Positions 9,050 to 19,020 of a stretch of DNA of 32,328 nucleotides are shown piece by piece. Where the stretch lies: contig NZ_JAVIFU010000062.1 in NCBI RefSeq assembly GCF_031157315.1, positions 1-32,328 of the forward strand, given 5' to 3'. The notes under the pieces are model-generated. The model made no database searches. It worked only from the letters and a program-made list of their open reading frames with translations, and was not told where the DNA came from. A program made the translations under genes and the position numbers. The stretch comes from Paenibacillus sp. LHD-38 (GTDB taxonomy: Bacteria; Bacillota; Bacilli; Paenibacillales; Paenibacillaceae). The first letter of the stretch is position 1; each line of letters starts with the position of its first letter.

Positions 9050-10678
9050 GTGAAAGGGAACAAGGTACTTATTTTAGGAGTTATTTGCCTAACGATGTTC
9101 ACAGCTGTCCTTGCGGGATGCAGCAATCAGAAAAACGATTCATCCGCCTCTAACAACGCGTCAAACACGCCGTCAACCTCAGACGCATCCGCATCTGATA
9201 CGGATGTAAAGGAAACGCCTAAATTGACATTTTGGTCGTATTATCCGGAAAGAGTTAAGTCAGATTCACCAGGTGTAACTGCAGTGAAAGAGAAATTCGG
9301 AGTAGATGTCGAGTTTGTTCCAACCACAGGCGATTCTTATCAGGAAAAGCTGAACTTGATGATCGCATCCGGCGACATTCCCGATTGGATGAAGGAACCG
9401 AAACCGGCCGAGTATGAGAAGTACATTCAACAAGGCGTTGCCGCAGAAATTCCGCAGGAACTCATTGAGAAATATATGCCGAAATATATGGAATGGATTA
9501 AGAGATTTATCGATAAAGACGATCCGTTCAAATATGTGAAGCGAGACGGGAAAATTTATGGCCTTCCAGGAGTTTGGGATCTGGGCATCGACGGTTTGCA
9601 GCTCGGCTTTCGCCAAGATTGGCTGAATAAAGCAGGCATTGCCAAAATACCGGAAACGATTGAAGAGATGGAAGCCGCTTTAACGAAATTCCGGAACGAT
9701 GATCCGGACGGTAACGGCAAGAAGGATACGTATGGTATAACTGGAACTGCGGAGTCGCTTTCCGGAATGTTCAGTTCCGTGTTCGGCGCCTATGACGCTT
9801 TCCCCGGTATTTTCCGTGAAAAAGAAGGCAAAGTCGTTCGCGGTGAAATTGAACCGGGCGCGAAACAGGCATTGGAAGTGTTGAACCGTTGGTACAAGAA
9901 CGAGTTGATCGATCCGGAATTCGTCGTTAATAAAGGCAACAATTTTGAAGATAAAATGCTGACGGGCAAAGCCGGCGCGGGAGAATTTTATTGGTGGGTA
10001 TTCATACCGGGCAGCGCTTTCCTCGGAGGAGAAACTTGGTACGATAAGCTTCATAAGGACAATGCTGATTTCAACTGGTTGACCACCGGAGGAGTGAAAG
10101 GCCCCGAAGGCAAGTTTGGTATTTCGCAAAGTCCGGCCGGATCGGGTACGGGTCTCATGTTCGGGAAGCAATTGGAGAAAGATCAAGATAAATTGGCTAA
10201 ATATTTACAAATTTTCGAAGCGACCCAGTTTGATCCGGAAATTTATGAGTTATTAAACTTCGGCGTCAAAGGAACACATTGGAATTTGAATGACAAAGGT
10301 ATTGTGGAGCACATCAAGCCATACGATGACCAAAAAGAAAAAGATAAGCTTGGCATCGCCGGCGGATATTCGATGGCGGGATCGTTTAACGATTATGATT
10401 TCCAAACTTCTTATACATCCGATAAATCGTTGCGCCAATTGGCAAAAGACACTAGAGCGAAAGGTACGCAAATTTATGATATTTTGAGCGCCTATCAGAA
10501 ACCGGTATTAAACGAGTATCAAGACAGACTTACTCAATTTACTTTGCAAAATTATATCGATTTTATTACGGGACGCAAACCTTTAAGCGAGTTTGATAAA
10601 TATGTTGAAGAGTGGAAGAAAATGGGCGGTGATAAAGTGATGCAGGAAGCCGAGCAGCTGTATGATCAAAATAAATAA
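9050..10678 (+). CDS. Extracellular solute-binding lipoprotein of the sugar importer
   Basis: This 542-residue binding protein is anchored outside the membrane. The GTG start at 9050 follows AGAAGGGG. A type II signal peptide with lipobox LAGC places the lipidated Cys at position 24, followed by a Ser/Thr/Asn/Asp-rich linker to about residue 55. The mature part is a family 1 (LipO/YtcQ-like) solute-binding protein. A loop NDDPDGNGKKDTYG resembles a calcium-binding site common in these proteins. A strong terminator follows, so it is the last gene of the importer transcript. It should capture the oligosaccharide and deliver it to the two permeases. Confidence 0.93.
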   Translation: MKGNKVLILGVICLTMFTAVLAGCSNQKNDSSASNNASNTPSTSDASASDTDVKETPKLTFWSYYPERVKSDSPGVTAVKEKFGVDVEFVPTTGDSYQEKLNLMIASGDIPDWMKEPKPAEYEKYIQQGVAAEIPQELIEKYMPKYMEWIKRFIDKDDPFKYVKRDGKIYGLPGVWDLGIDGLQLGFRQDWLNKAGIAKIPETIEEMEAALTKFRNDDPDGNGKKDTYGITGTAESLSGMFSSVFGAYDAFPGIFREKEGKVVRGEIEPGAKQALEVLNRWYKNELIDPEFVVNKGNNFEDKMLTGKAGAGEFYWWVFIPGSAFLGGETWYDKLHKDNADFNWLTTGGVKGPEGKFGISQSPAGSGTGLMFGKQLEKDQDKLAKYLQIFEATQFDPEIYELLNFGVKGTHWNLNDKGIVEHIKPYDDQKEKDKLGIAGGYSMAGSFNDYDFQTSYTSDKSLRQLAKDTRAKGTQIYDILSAYQKPVLNEYQDRLTQFTLQNYIDFITGRKPLSEFDKYVEEWKKMGGDKVMQEAEQLYDQNK

Positions 10679-10701
10679 ATAAATAAATGCCAGAACATCT
10701 T

Positions 10702-10747
10702 GCATGGAACGGACATCACAAGCAGATGTCCGTTCCATGCTTTTTTT
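10702..10747 (+). terminator. Strong Rho-independent terminator after the binding-protein gene
   Basis: A perfect 16-bp stem (10702-10717 with 10725-10740) and a 7-base loop are followed by seven T. It lies only about 30 bases before the next ribosome site. The hydrolase genes downstream must therefore depend on partial read-through or on a promoter I could not identify. Such a site between importer and enzyme genes would lower enzyme expression relative to the binding protein. Confidence 0.9.
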
Positions 10748-10778
10748 AGCAAAAATGATGGAGGAAGCCGGTGCTATA

Positions 10779-13367
10779 GTGAGCAGATTCATGTTTCAAG
10801 GAGCTAAAACAAAAGAAATATCGTTTCCGCTTGGAGGAATCGGAACAGGCTGTATCGGGCTCTCCGGAAACGGGAGGCTCATCGATTGGGAAATCTTTAA
10901 TCGTCCTCATAAGCGCAGTGATAATGGATACACGCATTTCGCTGTGAAGGCTGAGTCGGATGGACAGGTGCTCGATGCGCGAATATTGCAAGGTGATTTG
11001 CAGCCTTCCTATATGGGTCATCATAATCAGCAGGTTAAGAGAAACATAGGATACGGATTTGGACCGCTCGAAACGACATTGGCCGGAATGCCCCACTTTA
11101 AGGATACGGTGTTTACGGGGGAGTTTCCTTTTGCGGAGATGACTTTCAAGGACGAACAGTTTCCGGGTGACGTGACGATGCGGGCATTCAACCCGTTTAT
11201 CCCTTTAAACGACCGCGATTCAAGTATTCCAGGGGCCTTTTTCACTATAGAAGTGTGTAATACATCGAACCGGGACATCACGTATACAATCAACTTGGCT
11301 ATGAAAAATCCTCAAAAAGAAGACAAGAACGTTCACAGCTACAACTATGCAGACAACATTCATTCGATCAAGCTTGGATCAGAGGAATTGAGGGAAGGCG
11401 ATGTCCGGTATGGGGACATGACGATGGCAACGGATGCGGAGGAGGCGAGCTACCAGCAGTATTGGTATCGCGGCGGATGGGTGGACGGATTGGAAGTATA
11501 TTGGAAAGACTTTGCGTCACCAGGCCGGTTTAAGAACCGGGTCTATGAGCCGGCGAAATGTGATAATTATGGCTCATTGGCCGCTCATGTCCAGTTAAAA
11601 CCTGGCGAGAGAAAATCGGTTAGGTTCGTCATTACTTGGAATTATCCAAACTCGGATTTTATATGGCCTGAAGTGTGCGATTGCAATCGAACTTCCTGTC
11701 AACATACGGCGGAGCGCGCCTGGAAAAATTATTATGCCTCCATGTTCGGGAATTCAGAGGAAAGTGCGGTTTATGCACTGAATCAGTGGGAGCGCTTGTA
11801 CAGCGAGACAGCGGCGTTCAAAAATGCGCTGTTCTCTTCGAGTTTACCGCCTGAGGCGATGGATGCGGTTGCTGCAAATTTAGCCACGCTGAAATCGCCG
11901 ACATGTTTGCGTCTCAGCGACGGTTCGTTCTACGGGTATGAGGGATGCATATGGAATGAAGGCAGCTGTCCCGGATCCTGTACGCATGTATGGAACTATG
12001 CCTATGCGCTGCCGTTTCTGTTTCCAAAGCTGGAACGTTCGATGCGCGATCTGGATTTCACGTATAACCAATGTGAAGACGGACGCATGTCATTCCGCTT
12101 GGCGACGCCTGTCGGCAGAGAATTGTGGTCATTTCCCCACGCTTGTGTAGACGGCCAGTTCGGCGGTGTCATTAAAGCGTACCGTGATTGGAAAATTTCC
12201 GGGGATACACAGTGGCTTCGATCCCATTGGATTGCCATCAAGAAATCGATTGAATATGCTTGGGCAGACACGAACGCGGATAAGTGGGATGCGGACCGCG
12301 ACGGGGTTATTGAAGGCAGACAACACCATACGCTGGATATGGAACTGGTGGGGCCAAACGCTTGGCTAAACGGATTTTACTTGGCGGCACTGAAGGCGGG
12401 CGCAGAGATGGCTCATCATTTGGGCGAACCTGATACGGCCGCCTCATACATGGATCTGTACCGAAAAGGAAAACGATGGACAGACAAGCACTTGTTCAAC
12501 GGGGAGTATTATGGACAGCAGGTGGATTTGAAGGACCATGCGCTGCTTGAGAGGTACGGAATGACAAACTACTGGAACGATGAAGCGAAGGAAATCAAAT
12601 ATCAAATGCAAGACGGCTGCGGAATTGACCAAGTGATCGCGCAGTGGCATGCCAATTTATGCGGACTGGGCGAAATATTTGATCGCGAACAAACGAAAAA
12701 AGCATTGTCTTCCATTTATAAATACAATTTCAAAAACAGTATGCGGAATGAAGTGAATCCATGGCGCCTATACAGTCTCAATGATGAAGGGGGCGCCATG
12801 ATCTGCGTATGGCCGGATAGTGCCCGGAAACCAGTCGTTCCGTTAACTTATGCATCCGAAACGATGCATGGATTTGAATATCAAGCAGCTGCGCACATGA
12901 TTCAGGAAGGGCTTGTCCGCGAGGGACTCGACATTGTCCGTTCCATTCGTGACCGTTACGACGGAGAGAAGCGTAACCCGTGGAATGAAATGGAATGCGG
13001 AAGCCACTATGCGCGTTCGATGGCCAGCTATTCGCTGCTGCTTGCTTTCAGCGGGTTTGAATATGATCTTACGAAAGGTTTACTAGGCTTTAACCCCATT
13101 GAATGGACGGATTCTTATCAGACGTTCTGGTCTCTGGATTCGGGCTGGGGAACATTCTCGGTTCATGGCGGGGAAGCGGTTCTGCGTGTGGAGTATGGAA
13201 ATCTTCCCCTTCAACATTTACACTTGCCGTTTTTACGTGCCCGAACGGTTGATGGTGTCACCGTAAATGGCGAGGATTGTGATATGACCTGTAATGACGG
13301 TCTGTTTACTTTTGCGCAGAAGATTACGATAGAGCGCGGCGCTTCACTTGTCATCCGAATCGATTAA
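10779..13367 (+). CDS. GH116-like glycosidase (GBA2-type beta-glucosidase family)
   Basis: This cytoplasmic protein of about 862 residues has the GBA2_N plus DUF608 architecture of GH116, a family containing beta-glucosidases, beta-xylosidases and beta-N-acetylglucosaminidases. The N-terminus carries LGGIGTGCIGLSGNGRLIDW, and the catalytic half carries SCTHVWNYAYALPFLFP. The segment GIDQVIAQWHANLCGLGE contains Asp617, which lines up with the GH116 acid/base. I could not assign the nucleophile Glu with certainty. The frame is open from 10704, but that start lies inside the terminator. GTG 10779 is preferred because of GGAGGAA at 10760-10766; ATG 10791 is the alternative. There is no signal peptide. 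It ends 16 bases before the next start, forming an operon with the GH101-like gene. Confidence 0.75.
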   Translation: MSRFMFQGAKTKEISFPLGGIGTGCIGLSGNGRLIDWEIFNRPHKRSDNGYTHFAVKAESDGQVLDARILQGDLQPSYMGHHNQQVKRNIGYGFGPLETTLAGMPHFKDTVFTGEFPFAEMTFKDEQFPGDVTMRAFNPFIPLNDRDSSIPGAFFTIEVCNTSNRDITYTINLAMKNPQKEDKNVHSYNYADNIHSIKLGSEELREGDVRYGDMTMATDAEEASYQQYWYRGGWVDGLEVYWKDFASPGRFKNRVYEPAKCDNYGSLAAHVQLKPGERKSVRFVITWNYPNSDFIWPEVCDCNRTSCQHTAERAWKNYYASMFGNSEESAVYALNQWERLYSETAAFKNALFSSSLPPEAMDAVAANLATLKSPTCLRLSDGSFYGYEGCIWNEGSCPGSCTHVWNYAYALPFLFPKLERSMRDLDFTYNQCEDGRMSFRLATPVGRELWSFPHACVDGQFGGVIKAYRDWKISGDTQWLRSHWIAIKKSIEYAWADTNADKWDADRDGVIEGRQHHTLDMELVGPNAWLNGFYLAALKAGAEMAHHLGEPDTAASYMDLYRKGKRWTDKHLFNGEYYGQQVDLKDHALLERYGMTNYWNDEAKEIKYQMQDGCGIDQVIAQWHANLCGLGEIFDREQTKKALSSIYKYNFKNSMRNEVNPWRLYSLNDEGGAMICVWPDSARKPVVPLTYASETMHGFEYQAAAHMIQEGLVREGLDIVRSIRDRYDGEKRNPWNEMECGSHYARSMASYSLLLAFSGFEYDLTKGLLGFNPIEWTDSYQTFWSLDSGWGTFSVHGGEAVLRVEYGNLPLQHLHLPFLRARTVDGVTVNGEDCDMTCNDGLFTFAQKITIERGASLVIRID

Positions 13368-13383
13368 CATGGAGGGAACAAAC

Positions 13384-16300
13384 ATGATCGATCTGCACTA
13401 CGGTTGGAATGTCGTTAAGGGCAGCGGACATTGGAAGGCGGAGGAAGAAGCTATTGAGCTGAAAGCGAATGGTTCCGACACGCTGTTCGTGAATGGGAAC
13501 AGTCCGGAAGCGGCGGATGGAGAATTGGAGTTTACGCTCACTCCGCTGAATCCGACTGGGAAAATCGGCGCGGTGATTCGGTATGTTTCTCCAGACTCAT
13601 GGGTGTTCATTGGTTGCGACACGCCGATGGATCCTTTCGGAAAAAGCACATGGATTTGGTCGCTTCCCAGCGGAGAAAAAGGTGTCCTTTTTAAAGCGGA
13701 TCCGCTTTATGAGGGGAAAGCATACCGGGTGAAGCTCCGTTATGTCGGCTCGGTACTAGTGGTATGGATGGACGGTTACCAAGTGTATCTCGGACATATT
13801 CCCCAAATGAAACCGGAGCCGGGACGAACGGGCTTTCGGGCGTGGGCTTCGGAAGATCGGGAGCAAGGTGAAGGATTTTGCCGGATAAGTGCGATAAAGG
13901 AAAAACCGGTATCTGACTCTAACAGGTACGGTTTTGCGGCAATTTCGGAAGGAGAAGCGCCGATTGCCGTTGCGGATCAGCAGCTCATTAAGTCCGAACG
14001 ACTGGAAGTGCTGGTTGATTCCTCATTTCCGAGAGTGGTGGAGTATCGGTGGAGAGAAACAGGCGCATTATTGTATGGTCAAGAAAAGCGGCTTGCCTAT
14101 GTGGATATCAATGGAGATCTCTATGAGCCGGATGTTAGTTTCAAACGGTTTGGAAACAAAGCGATCTACCAGCTATCCTTTCCTGAGATTCAAGTCGAGA
14201 TGAAAGTGACCTTCGAGGTAAACGATTCTGTACTGGAGATGAGTATCACGGACATCAGGGAATCCGGGGAGTTTCAAGTGATTACGATCGAGTTCCCCCG
14301 CCACAGCCTCGTATCCGTGCGGAGCGTACAGGAGGGTGCGTATGCCGCTTGCGCCGAAGGCATTAAAGGCGATCATTTTTTCTTTGTTTCCGAACAAGAA
14401 GAAACCCCGGTTCACGTCCATTATTCCATTGCTATCTTAAACACGAATGAATTGGCAGCGTCCGTTCTTAATAATGTTCTGCTGAACCGAAGACGGGTAA
14501 ATGTTCAAACGGTTCATAAGGACGACTATATGGAAACGGGTATTTGGAACAGCTATTGGACTTATCGGGGACCAAGCGGCGAAGTGATCGATGAGCCTTG
14601 GTCAAAGGTTATGATTACGCCGGACCGTAATGGAGACGGCATCGTAGATTGGCAGGACGGAGCGATCGCGTTGAGGGAAACGAGGACCTCAATCCCCGGG
14701 GCAGACATGCTCCGGAACAGCTACGCCCATATCGTCATGAATTTTGCCAGCATGGCTCAGTATCCGTTTCTGCGGATATTGGATAATGTGAAGAAGTTTT
14801 ACCTGTACTCGGACGGCTTCGGACAAATGATTGAACTTAAAGGATATCAATCCGAAGGCCATGACAGCGGTCACCCCGATTACGGCAGCAGCTTCAATGC
14901 CAGAGCGGGCGGTTTAACCGACTTGAATCTTCTTGTAGACCGCGCTCTCGAGTATCATGCCGCCATCGGCGTCCACATCAATCACAGCGAGGCGTACCCG
15001 GAAGCTAAGGCGTACTCGAATTCCATTATTACGACTACGCAGGGTTGGAGATGGTTGGATCAATCCTATTATATCGACAGGGAGAAGGACATCATGTCCG
15101 GCGGGTTTGATCTCCGGTTAGATGAGCTGAAGGAGAAAGTTCCGAACCTCAGTTTTATCTATGTGGATACGTATCGGGATGAGCATTGGGCGGCATACAG
15201 GCTGGCGAAAAAACTTCATGGGAATGGCTGGACCATTTGGACGGAAGAAGCGGATATGCTGGATCAGCATGCAGTATGGACGCATGACAGCACCGGAGAC
15301 AGCATGATTTCCAGATTTATTCATCATACGGAAAAGGATGCATACGAAGTTCATCCTTTGTTAAAGGGCGGATATACCCGAGCGATCGATAACGGCTTTA
15401 TGGGTTGGCAGAAGGAGCGGGATATTACAGACGCCATCGGATCCTTTTTTACGAAGCAGCTTCCTTACCGTTATTTAATGCATTTCCCGGTAAAGAAATG
15501 GACGGACACTGAGGTCATCCTGGAGGGAAACGTTACATCCGGATTGGAGGACGGCGAAAACGTCATATACAGAAACGGCATAAAGATTGCATCGGGCGAC
15601 ACCGTCTTTATCCCATGGAATCCGCAGGAAGAGGTCAAGATTTACCACTGGAATCCGGCAGGGGGCGAGAGCACGTGGACATTGCCGGAGAGTTGGCAAG
15701 GGCGGCTGGCGGAGGATGAATCAGGGAACAGGAAAGCAGTGACCACTGTGAAACTGTACAGGTTGACGGACTTAGGGCGGGTGTTTGTCGATGACCTGCC
15801 GATTGCAGCCGGTACGGTTACCGTAAACGCCGAGGCCCTGACACCTTACGTCATCTACCTTGCGGAAGCACCGCCTCTGATTGCGATGAATTGGGGAGAA
15901 GGCAGTCCCGTCCGGGACATGGGGTTTGATAGCCACGGGTTTGCATATTGGCGGAAATCATCGACGGCGGCGGATACGGATCATATTACGATCCGGAACA
16001 CAAGTTACGGACAAACGTATTTGCACATTTCCGGGAACGGCGGAGCTGACGCTCTGGTGTCGCAGGCTATGTCGGGATTGGAATTCGGAAAAACGTACTC
16101 AGCCTCCGTATGGGTTCAAGTATCTGCAGGCAGACAAGCGGCAATCTGCGTTACTCATTATGGCGGACCAGACGTGATAAAGGAAATTGACCGAACTGCA
16201 GTCGTCAATTGGGACATCGACTCGGATAAGCGGGGGACGTATTATCAGAGGCTCCGTTTGATCTTTACGATGCCTGACTCAGGTGATCGTAGTCCTGTCC

Positions 16301-16857
16301 TTTGCCTGAAAGCCGGAACGGGCGACGAGGACTCTTTCGTCCACTTTGACGATATACGGGTGAGGGAAATAGATGGTTCCATCTTGCAGGATCGCGGAAA
16401 CGGCCATTATTTCTATGAGGACTTCGAACATGTGGATGAAGGATGGGGCCCGTTCGTCAGTTCAAACGGCAGAATAGGGAGAACCCATCTATCGCAGCGG
16501 CATGCCGGCTGTACGAACGATACGATCGGCGGCGATTGGTCGATGAAAACAATGGATGAGAAGTCCGGTGAATTGTTCCGAACATTACCGTCCACGGTGC
16601 AGTTTGAACCGAATCAGAAGTACCGGATCTCGTTCGATTACAAAGCCGATCTTGATGGTCAGTACTCGGCAGTTGTAAGAGCAGGAGATGGCGGAATGCC
16701 AGCTGAATTAATGAATACAGCTTTGAACAAAGGATTGCATCGCTTTGCAGCGGAATTTACGGCGGGACACGGGCAAGATCATTATTTTGCAATCGTTAAG
16801 AACGATGATTCCAAAGGAATGCTTGTGCTGGACCATTTTACTGTCGATTTATGCTAA
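13384..16857 (+). CDS. GH101-like endo-alpha-N-acetylgalactosaminidase
   Basis: This protein of about 1157 residues resembles GH101, whose members release the core-1 disaccharide Gal-beta-1,3-GalNAc from Ser/Thr of O-glycoproteins. The start is ATG 13384 after GGAGGGA (13372-13378). The order appears to be an N-terminal lectin-like beta-sandwich, a galactose-mutarotase-like domain, the catalytic barrel (about 400-750) and C-terminal carbohydrate-binding-type sandwiches. In the barrel, Asp595 in FIYVDTYRDE and Glu621 in WTIWTEEADML fit the nucleophile and acid/base. DRNGDGIVDWQDG is an EF-hand-like calcium loop also seen in this family. Characterised GH101 enzymes are secreted or wall-anchored; this one has neither signal peptide nor LPXTG, so it may act on imported glycopeptides or small glycosides. 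Family call moderate to good; exact substrate unproven. Confidence 0.75.
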   Translation: MIDLHYGWNVVKGSGHWKAEEEAIELKANGSDTLFVNGNSPEAADGELEFTLTPLNPTGKIGAVIRYVSPDSWVFIGCDTPMDPFGKSTWIWSLPSGEKGVLFKADPLYEGKAYRVKLRYVGSVLVVWMDGYQVYLGHIPQMKPEPGRTGFRAWASEDREQGEGFCRISAIKEKPVSDSNRYGFAAISEGEAPIAVADQQLIKSERLEVLVDSSFPRVVEYRWRETGALLYGQEKRLAYVDINGDLYEPDVSFKRFGNKAIYQLSFPEIQVEMKVTFEVNDSVLEMSITDIRESGEFQVITIEFPRHSLVSVRSVQEGAYAACAEGIKGDHFFFVSEQEETPVHVHYSIAILNTNELAASVLNNVLLNRRRVNVQTVHKDDYMETGIWNSYWTYRGPSGEVIDEPWSKVMITPDRNGDGIVDWQDGAIALRETRTSIPGADMLRNSYAHIVMNFASMAQYPFLRILDNVKKFYLYSDGFGQMIELKGYQSEGHDSGHPDYGSSFNARAGGLTDLNLLVDRALEYHAAIGVHINHSEAYPEAKAYSNSIITTTQGWRWLDQSYYIDREKDIMSGGFDLRLDELKEKVPNLSFIYVDTYRDEHWAAYRLAKKLHGNGWTIWTEEADMLDQHAVWTHDSTGDSMISRFIHHTEKDAYEVHPLLKGGYTRAIDNGFMGWQKERDITDAIGSFFTKQLPYRYLMHFPVKKWTDTEVILEGNVTSGLEDGENVIYRNGIKIASGDTVFIPWNPQEEVKIYHWNPAGGESTWTLPESWQGRLAEDESGNRKAVTTVKLYRLTDLGRVFVDDLPIAAGTVTVNAEALTPYVIYLAEAPPLIAMNWGEGSPVRDMGFDSHGFAYWRKSSTAADTDHITIRNTSYGQTYLHISGNGGADALVSQAMSGLEFGKTYSASVWVQVSAGRQAAICVTHYGGPDVIKEIDRTAVVNWDIDSDKRGTYYQRLRLIFTMPDSGDRSPVLCLKAGTGDEDSFVHFDDIRVREIDGSILQDRGNGHYFYEDFEHVDEGWGPFVSSNGRIGRTHLSQRHAGCTNDTIGGDWSMKTMDEKSGELFRTLPSTVQFEPNQKYRISFDYKADLDGQYSAVVRAGDGGMPAELMNTALNKGLHRFAAEFTAGHGQDHYFAIVKNDDSKGMLVLDHFTVDLC

Positions 16858-16878
16858 AGAGGAGAGGAACAGGCCATT

Positions 16879-19020
16879 ATGCGAAAAAAACAAATTAACG
16901 AGCTTCCAAGTATGCAGCTTCAAGCGAGTCCATCGATGAATCCGGATTGGCTGGTTAATCCGGAACCTTATAAATCCGGCATTTACCGCGGCGAACATGA
17001 CGATGAAATCGTGATGACGAACGGATTAATCAGCAGAACCTGGCGATTATCGCCTAATGCAGCGACGGTGGCTTTCCATAATTTAATGACCGATGAAACC
17101 ATTATTCGCGGCGTAAAACCGGAAGCGACGGTGCGTTTCTCCGGAGAGGATATTTCTGTGGGCGGTCTTGCAGGACAGCCGGATTATGCTTATTTGCGGC
17201 CGGAATGGGTGGATTCGCTCACTTCAGATCCGAAGGCATTCCTTTGCACCGGCTTCGAAACGGGCTTGACCAAAGAACGTTTCCCGTGGAAGAAGAACAA
17301 CGATTCGGCGAACAGTCCATGGCCCGCGCCGGGTGTTTCCTTAATATTTCATTATGAATCCGCCTCGGAATCCGCAAAGGGCATATCCGTTACCGTTCAT
17401 TATGAGCTGTATGACGGCATACCGCTGCTCTCCAAGTGGCTGCAAATTCATAACAACGGCGGCAGCCAAGTGAAGCTGGAATCGTTCACAAGCGAGCTGC
17501 TCGCGGTAGTGGAATGGGATTCCCCTGTGGAGACTCCAGACCGTTGGGAGTTCCCAAACCTTCATGTCGAAAGCGACTATTCCTTTCAAGGAATGGCGCA
17601 GAAGAAAGCGAACCGGACAACTTATTGGGTGCCGGATCCGGATTACAAGACCCAAATCAACTATGATAGTTTAACTCCGGCTCTGCTGGAGAGCCGCCCC
17701 CCGATAGGGCCCGATATAGGCATTGATCCCGGGGAAATGTTTGAAACGTTCCGCACGTTTGTACTTGTCCACGACAGCACAGACAGGGAAAGAAAAGGGC
17801 TTGCACAGCGGAAGATGTACCGCACAATCGCGCCCTGGATCACAGAAAACCCGATATTTATGCATGTCCGCAGCATGGATCCGGCTGTTATTCGCGAAGC
17901 GGTCGATCAATGCGCAGAGGTCGGTTTCGAAATGGTTATATTATCGTTTGGCAGCGAATTGGATATGGAAGAAGAGAATCCGGCTTATATTGCTGCACTG
18001 AAAGAATTGGCGGATTACGCTCACAGCAAAGGAATCGCCATCGGCGGTTATTCACTGCTTGCCAGCCGCACGATCGGTCCCGAACACGATATAGTCAATC
18101 CGAATGGCGCCTATTATGTCCATTCTCCTTGTTTGGAAAGCCGCTGGGGACAGGACTATTTCAGAAAACTGAAGTCCTTTTTTGAGAAAACAGGCTTTGA
18201 TCTATTGGAACATGACGGGTCGTACCCGGGCGATATATGCGATTCGACCGATCATCCGGGGCATCATGGGCGGCAGGATTCCCAGTGGAAGCAGTGGAAG
18301 CGGATATCTGATTTCTATAAATGGTGCAGAGGTCAAGGCATATACTTGAATGTGCCGGATTGGTACTTCCTTGCCGGTTCCAATAAAGCGGGAATGGGTT
18401 ACCGGGAAGTCAACTTTGCGCTGCCGCGAGACCGTCAGGTTATTCTCTCGCGACAAAATATTTACGACGGTACTTGGGAGAAAGCGCCGAGTATGGGGTG
18501 GATGTTCGTCCCGTTAACGGAATACCACGGGGGAGGGCCGGAGTCGACTTTGGAGCCGCTCGGCGAGCACCTGGACACATATGACACCCACTTAATGAAC
18601 AATTTCACGGCAGGCGTACAGGCCAGTTACCGCGGATTCCGGTTGTATGATACGGAGGAAACAAAGCAGGTCGTTCGCAAATGGGTGGATTTCTACAAAC
18701 GGTACCGCGATATATTGGAATCGGATATTATCCATGTGCGCAGGCCGAGCGGACGGGATGCAGATTGTATACTGCACGTTAATCCTATGCTGAAGCAGAA
18801 GGGAATGGCATTTGTTTATAATCCGCTGGATAAGGAAATTCAGCGGACGCTGGAGCTGCCGCTGTATTATACGGGATTAAGCACAACAGCTATGATCCGG
18901 GAGAAGGATGGGAAGTTTCGTATGTATGGGCTGGACCGAAATTACCGGATTCAGGTACAGTTATCCATTGCACCGAAAAGTGTGACATGGTTTGTTATTG
19001 AAGCTCCGGAAGAAGATTGA
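16879..19020 (+). CDS. TIM-barrel glycoside hydrolase, GH36-like (clan D), substrate unknown
   Basis: This 713-residue protein starts at an ATG 21 bases after the GH101-like gene, behind AGAGGAGAGGAAC. The N-terminal 300 residues look like the beta-supersandwich of GH36-type enzymes. The middle is a TIM barrel with VDQCAEVGFEMVILSFGSEL, FDLLEHDGSYPGDIC and GIYLNVPDWYFLAGSNKAG, and the end is a small C-terminal beta domain. Asp446 in LEHDGSYPGD sits where GH-D enzymes place the nucleophile, although the usual KWD motif of alpha-galactosidases is absent. An alpha-galactosidase or alpha-N-acetylgalactosaminidase is plausible but not shown. No signal peptide. Its stop abuts a GH29 fragment in another frame, so the last few residues could have been altered by the rearrangement that begins there. 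Confidence 0.6.
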   Translation: MRKKQINELPSMQLQASPSMNPDWLVNPEPYKSGIYRGEHDDEIVMTNGLISRTWRLSPNAATVAFHNLMTDETIIRGVKPEATVRFSGEDISVGGLAGQPDYAYLRPEWVDSLTSDPKAFLCTGFETGLTKERFPWKKNNDSANSPWPAPGVSLIFHYESASESAKGISVTVHYELYDGIPLLSKWLQIHNNGGSQVKLESFTSELLAVVEWDSPVETPDRWEFPNLHVESDYSFQGMAQKKANRTTYWVPDPDYKTQINYDSLTPALLESRPPIGPDIGIDPGEMFETFRTFVLVHDSTDRERKGLAQRKMYRTIAPWITENPIFMHVRSMDPAVIREAVDQCAEVGFEMVILSFGSELDMEEENPAYIAALKELADYAHSKGIAIGGYSLLASRTIGPEHDIVNPNGAYYVHSPCLESRWGQDYFRKLKSFFEKTGFDLLEHDGSYPGDICDSTDHPGHHGRQDSQWKQWKRISDFYKWCRGQGIYLNVPDWYFLAGSNKAGMGYREVNFALPRDRQVILSRQNIYDGTWEKAPSMGWMFVPLTEYHGGGPESTLEPLGEHLDTYDTHLMNNFTAGVQASYRGFRLYDTEETKQVVRKWVDFYKRYRDILESDIIHVRRPSGRDADCILHVNPMLKQKGMAFVYNPLDKEIQRTLELPLYYTGLSTTAMIREKDGKFRMYGLDRNYRIQVQLSIAPKSVTWFVIEAPEED

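Noticed and set aside
9680..10186. 168-codon minus-strand open frame inside the binding-protein gene
   Set aside because: Antisense to a clearly conserved lipoprotein; no family marks of its own.
10704..10778. Upstream extension of the GH116-like protein to ATG 10704
   Set aside because: This ATG lies inside the terminator stem, and the extra residues do not belong to the family; GGAGGAA supports GTG 10779.
13348..13383. Earlier start for the GH101-like protein
   Set aside because: The extension overlaps the end of the GH116-like gene and itself encodes the ribosome site of ATG 13384.
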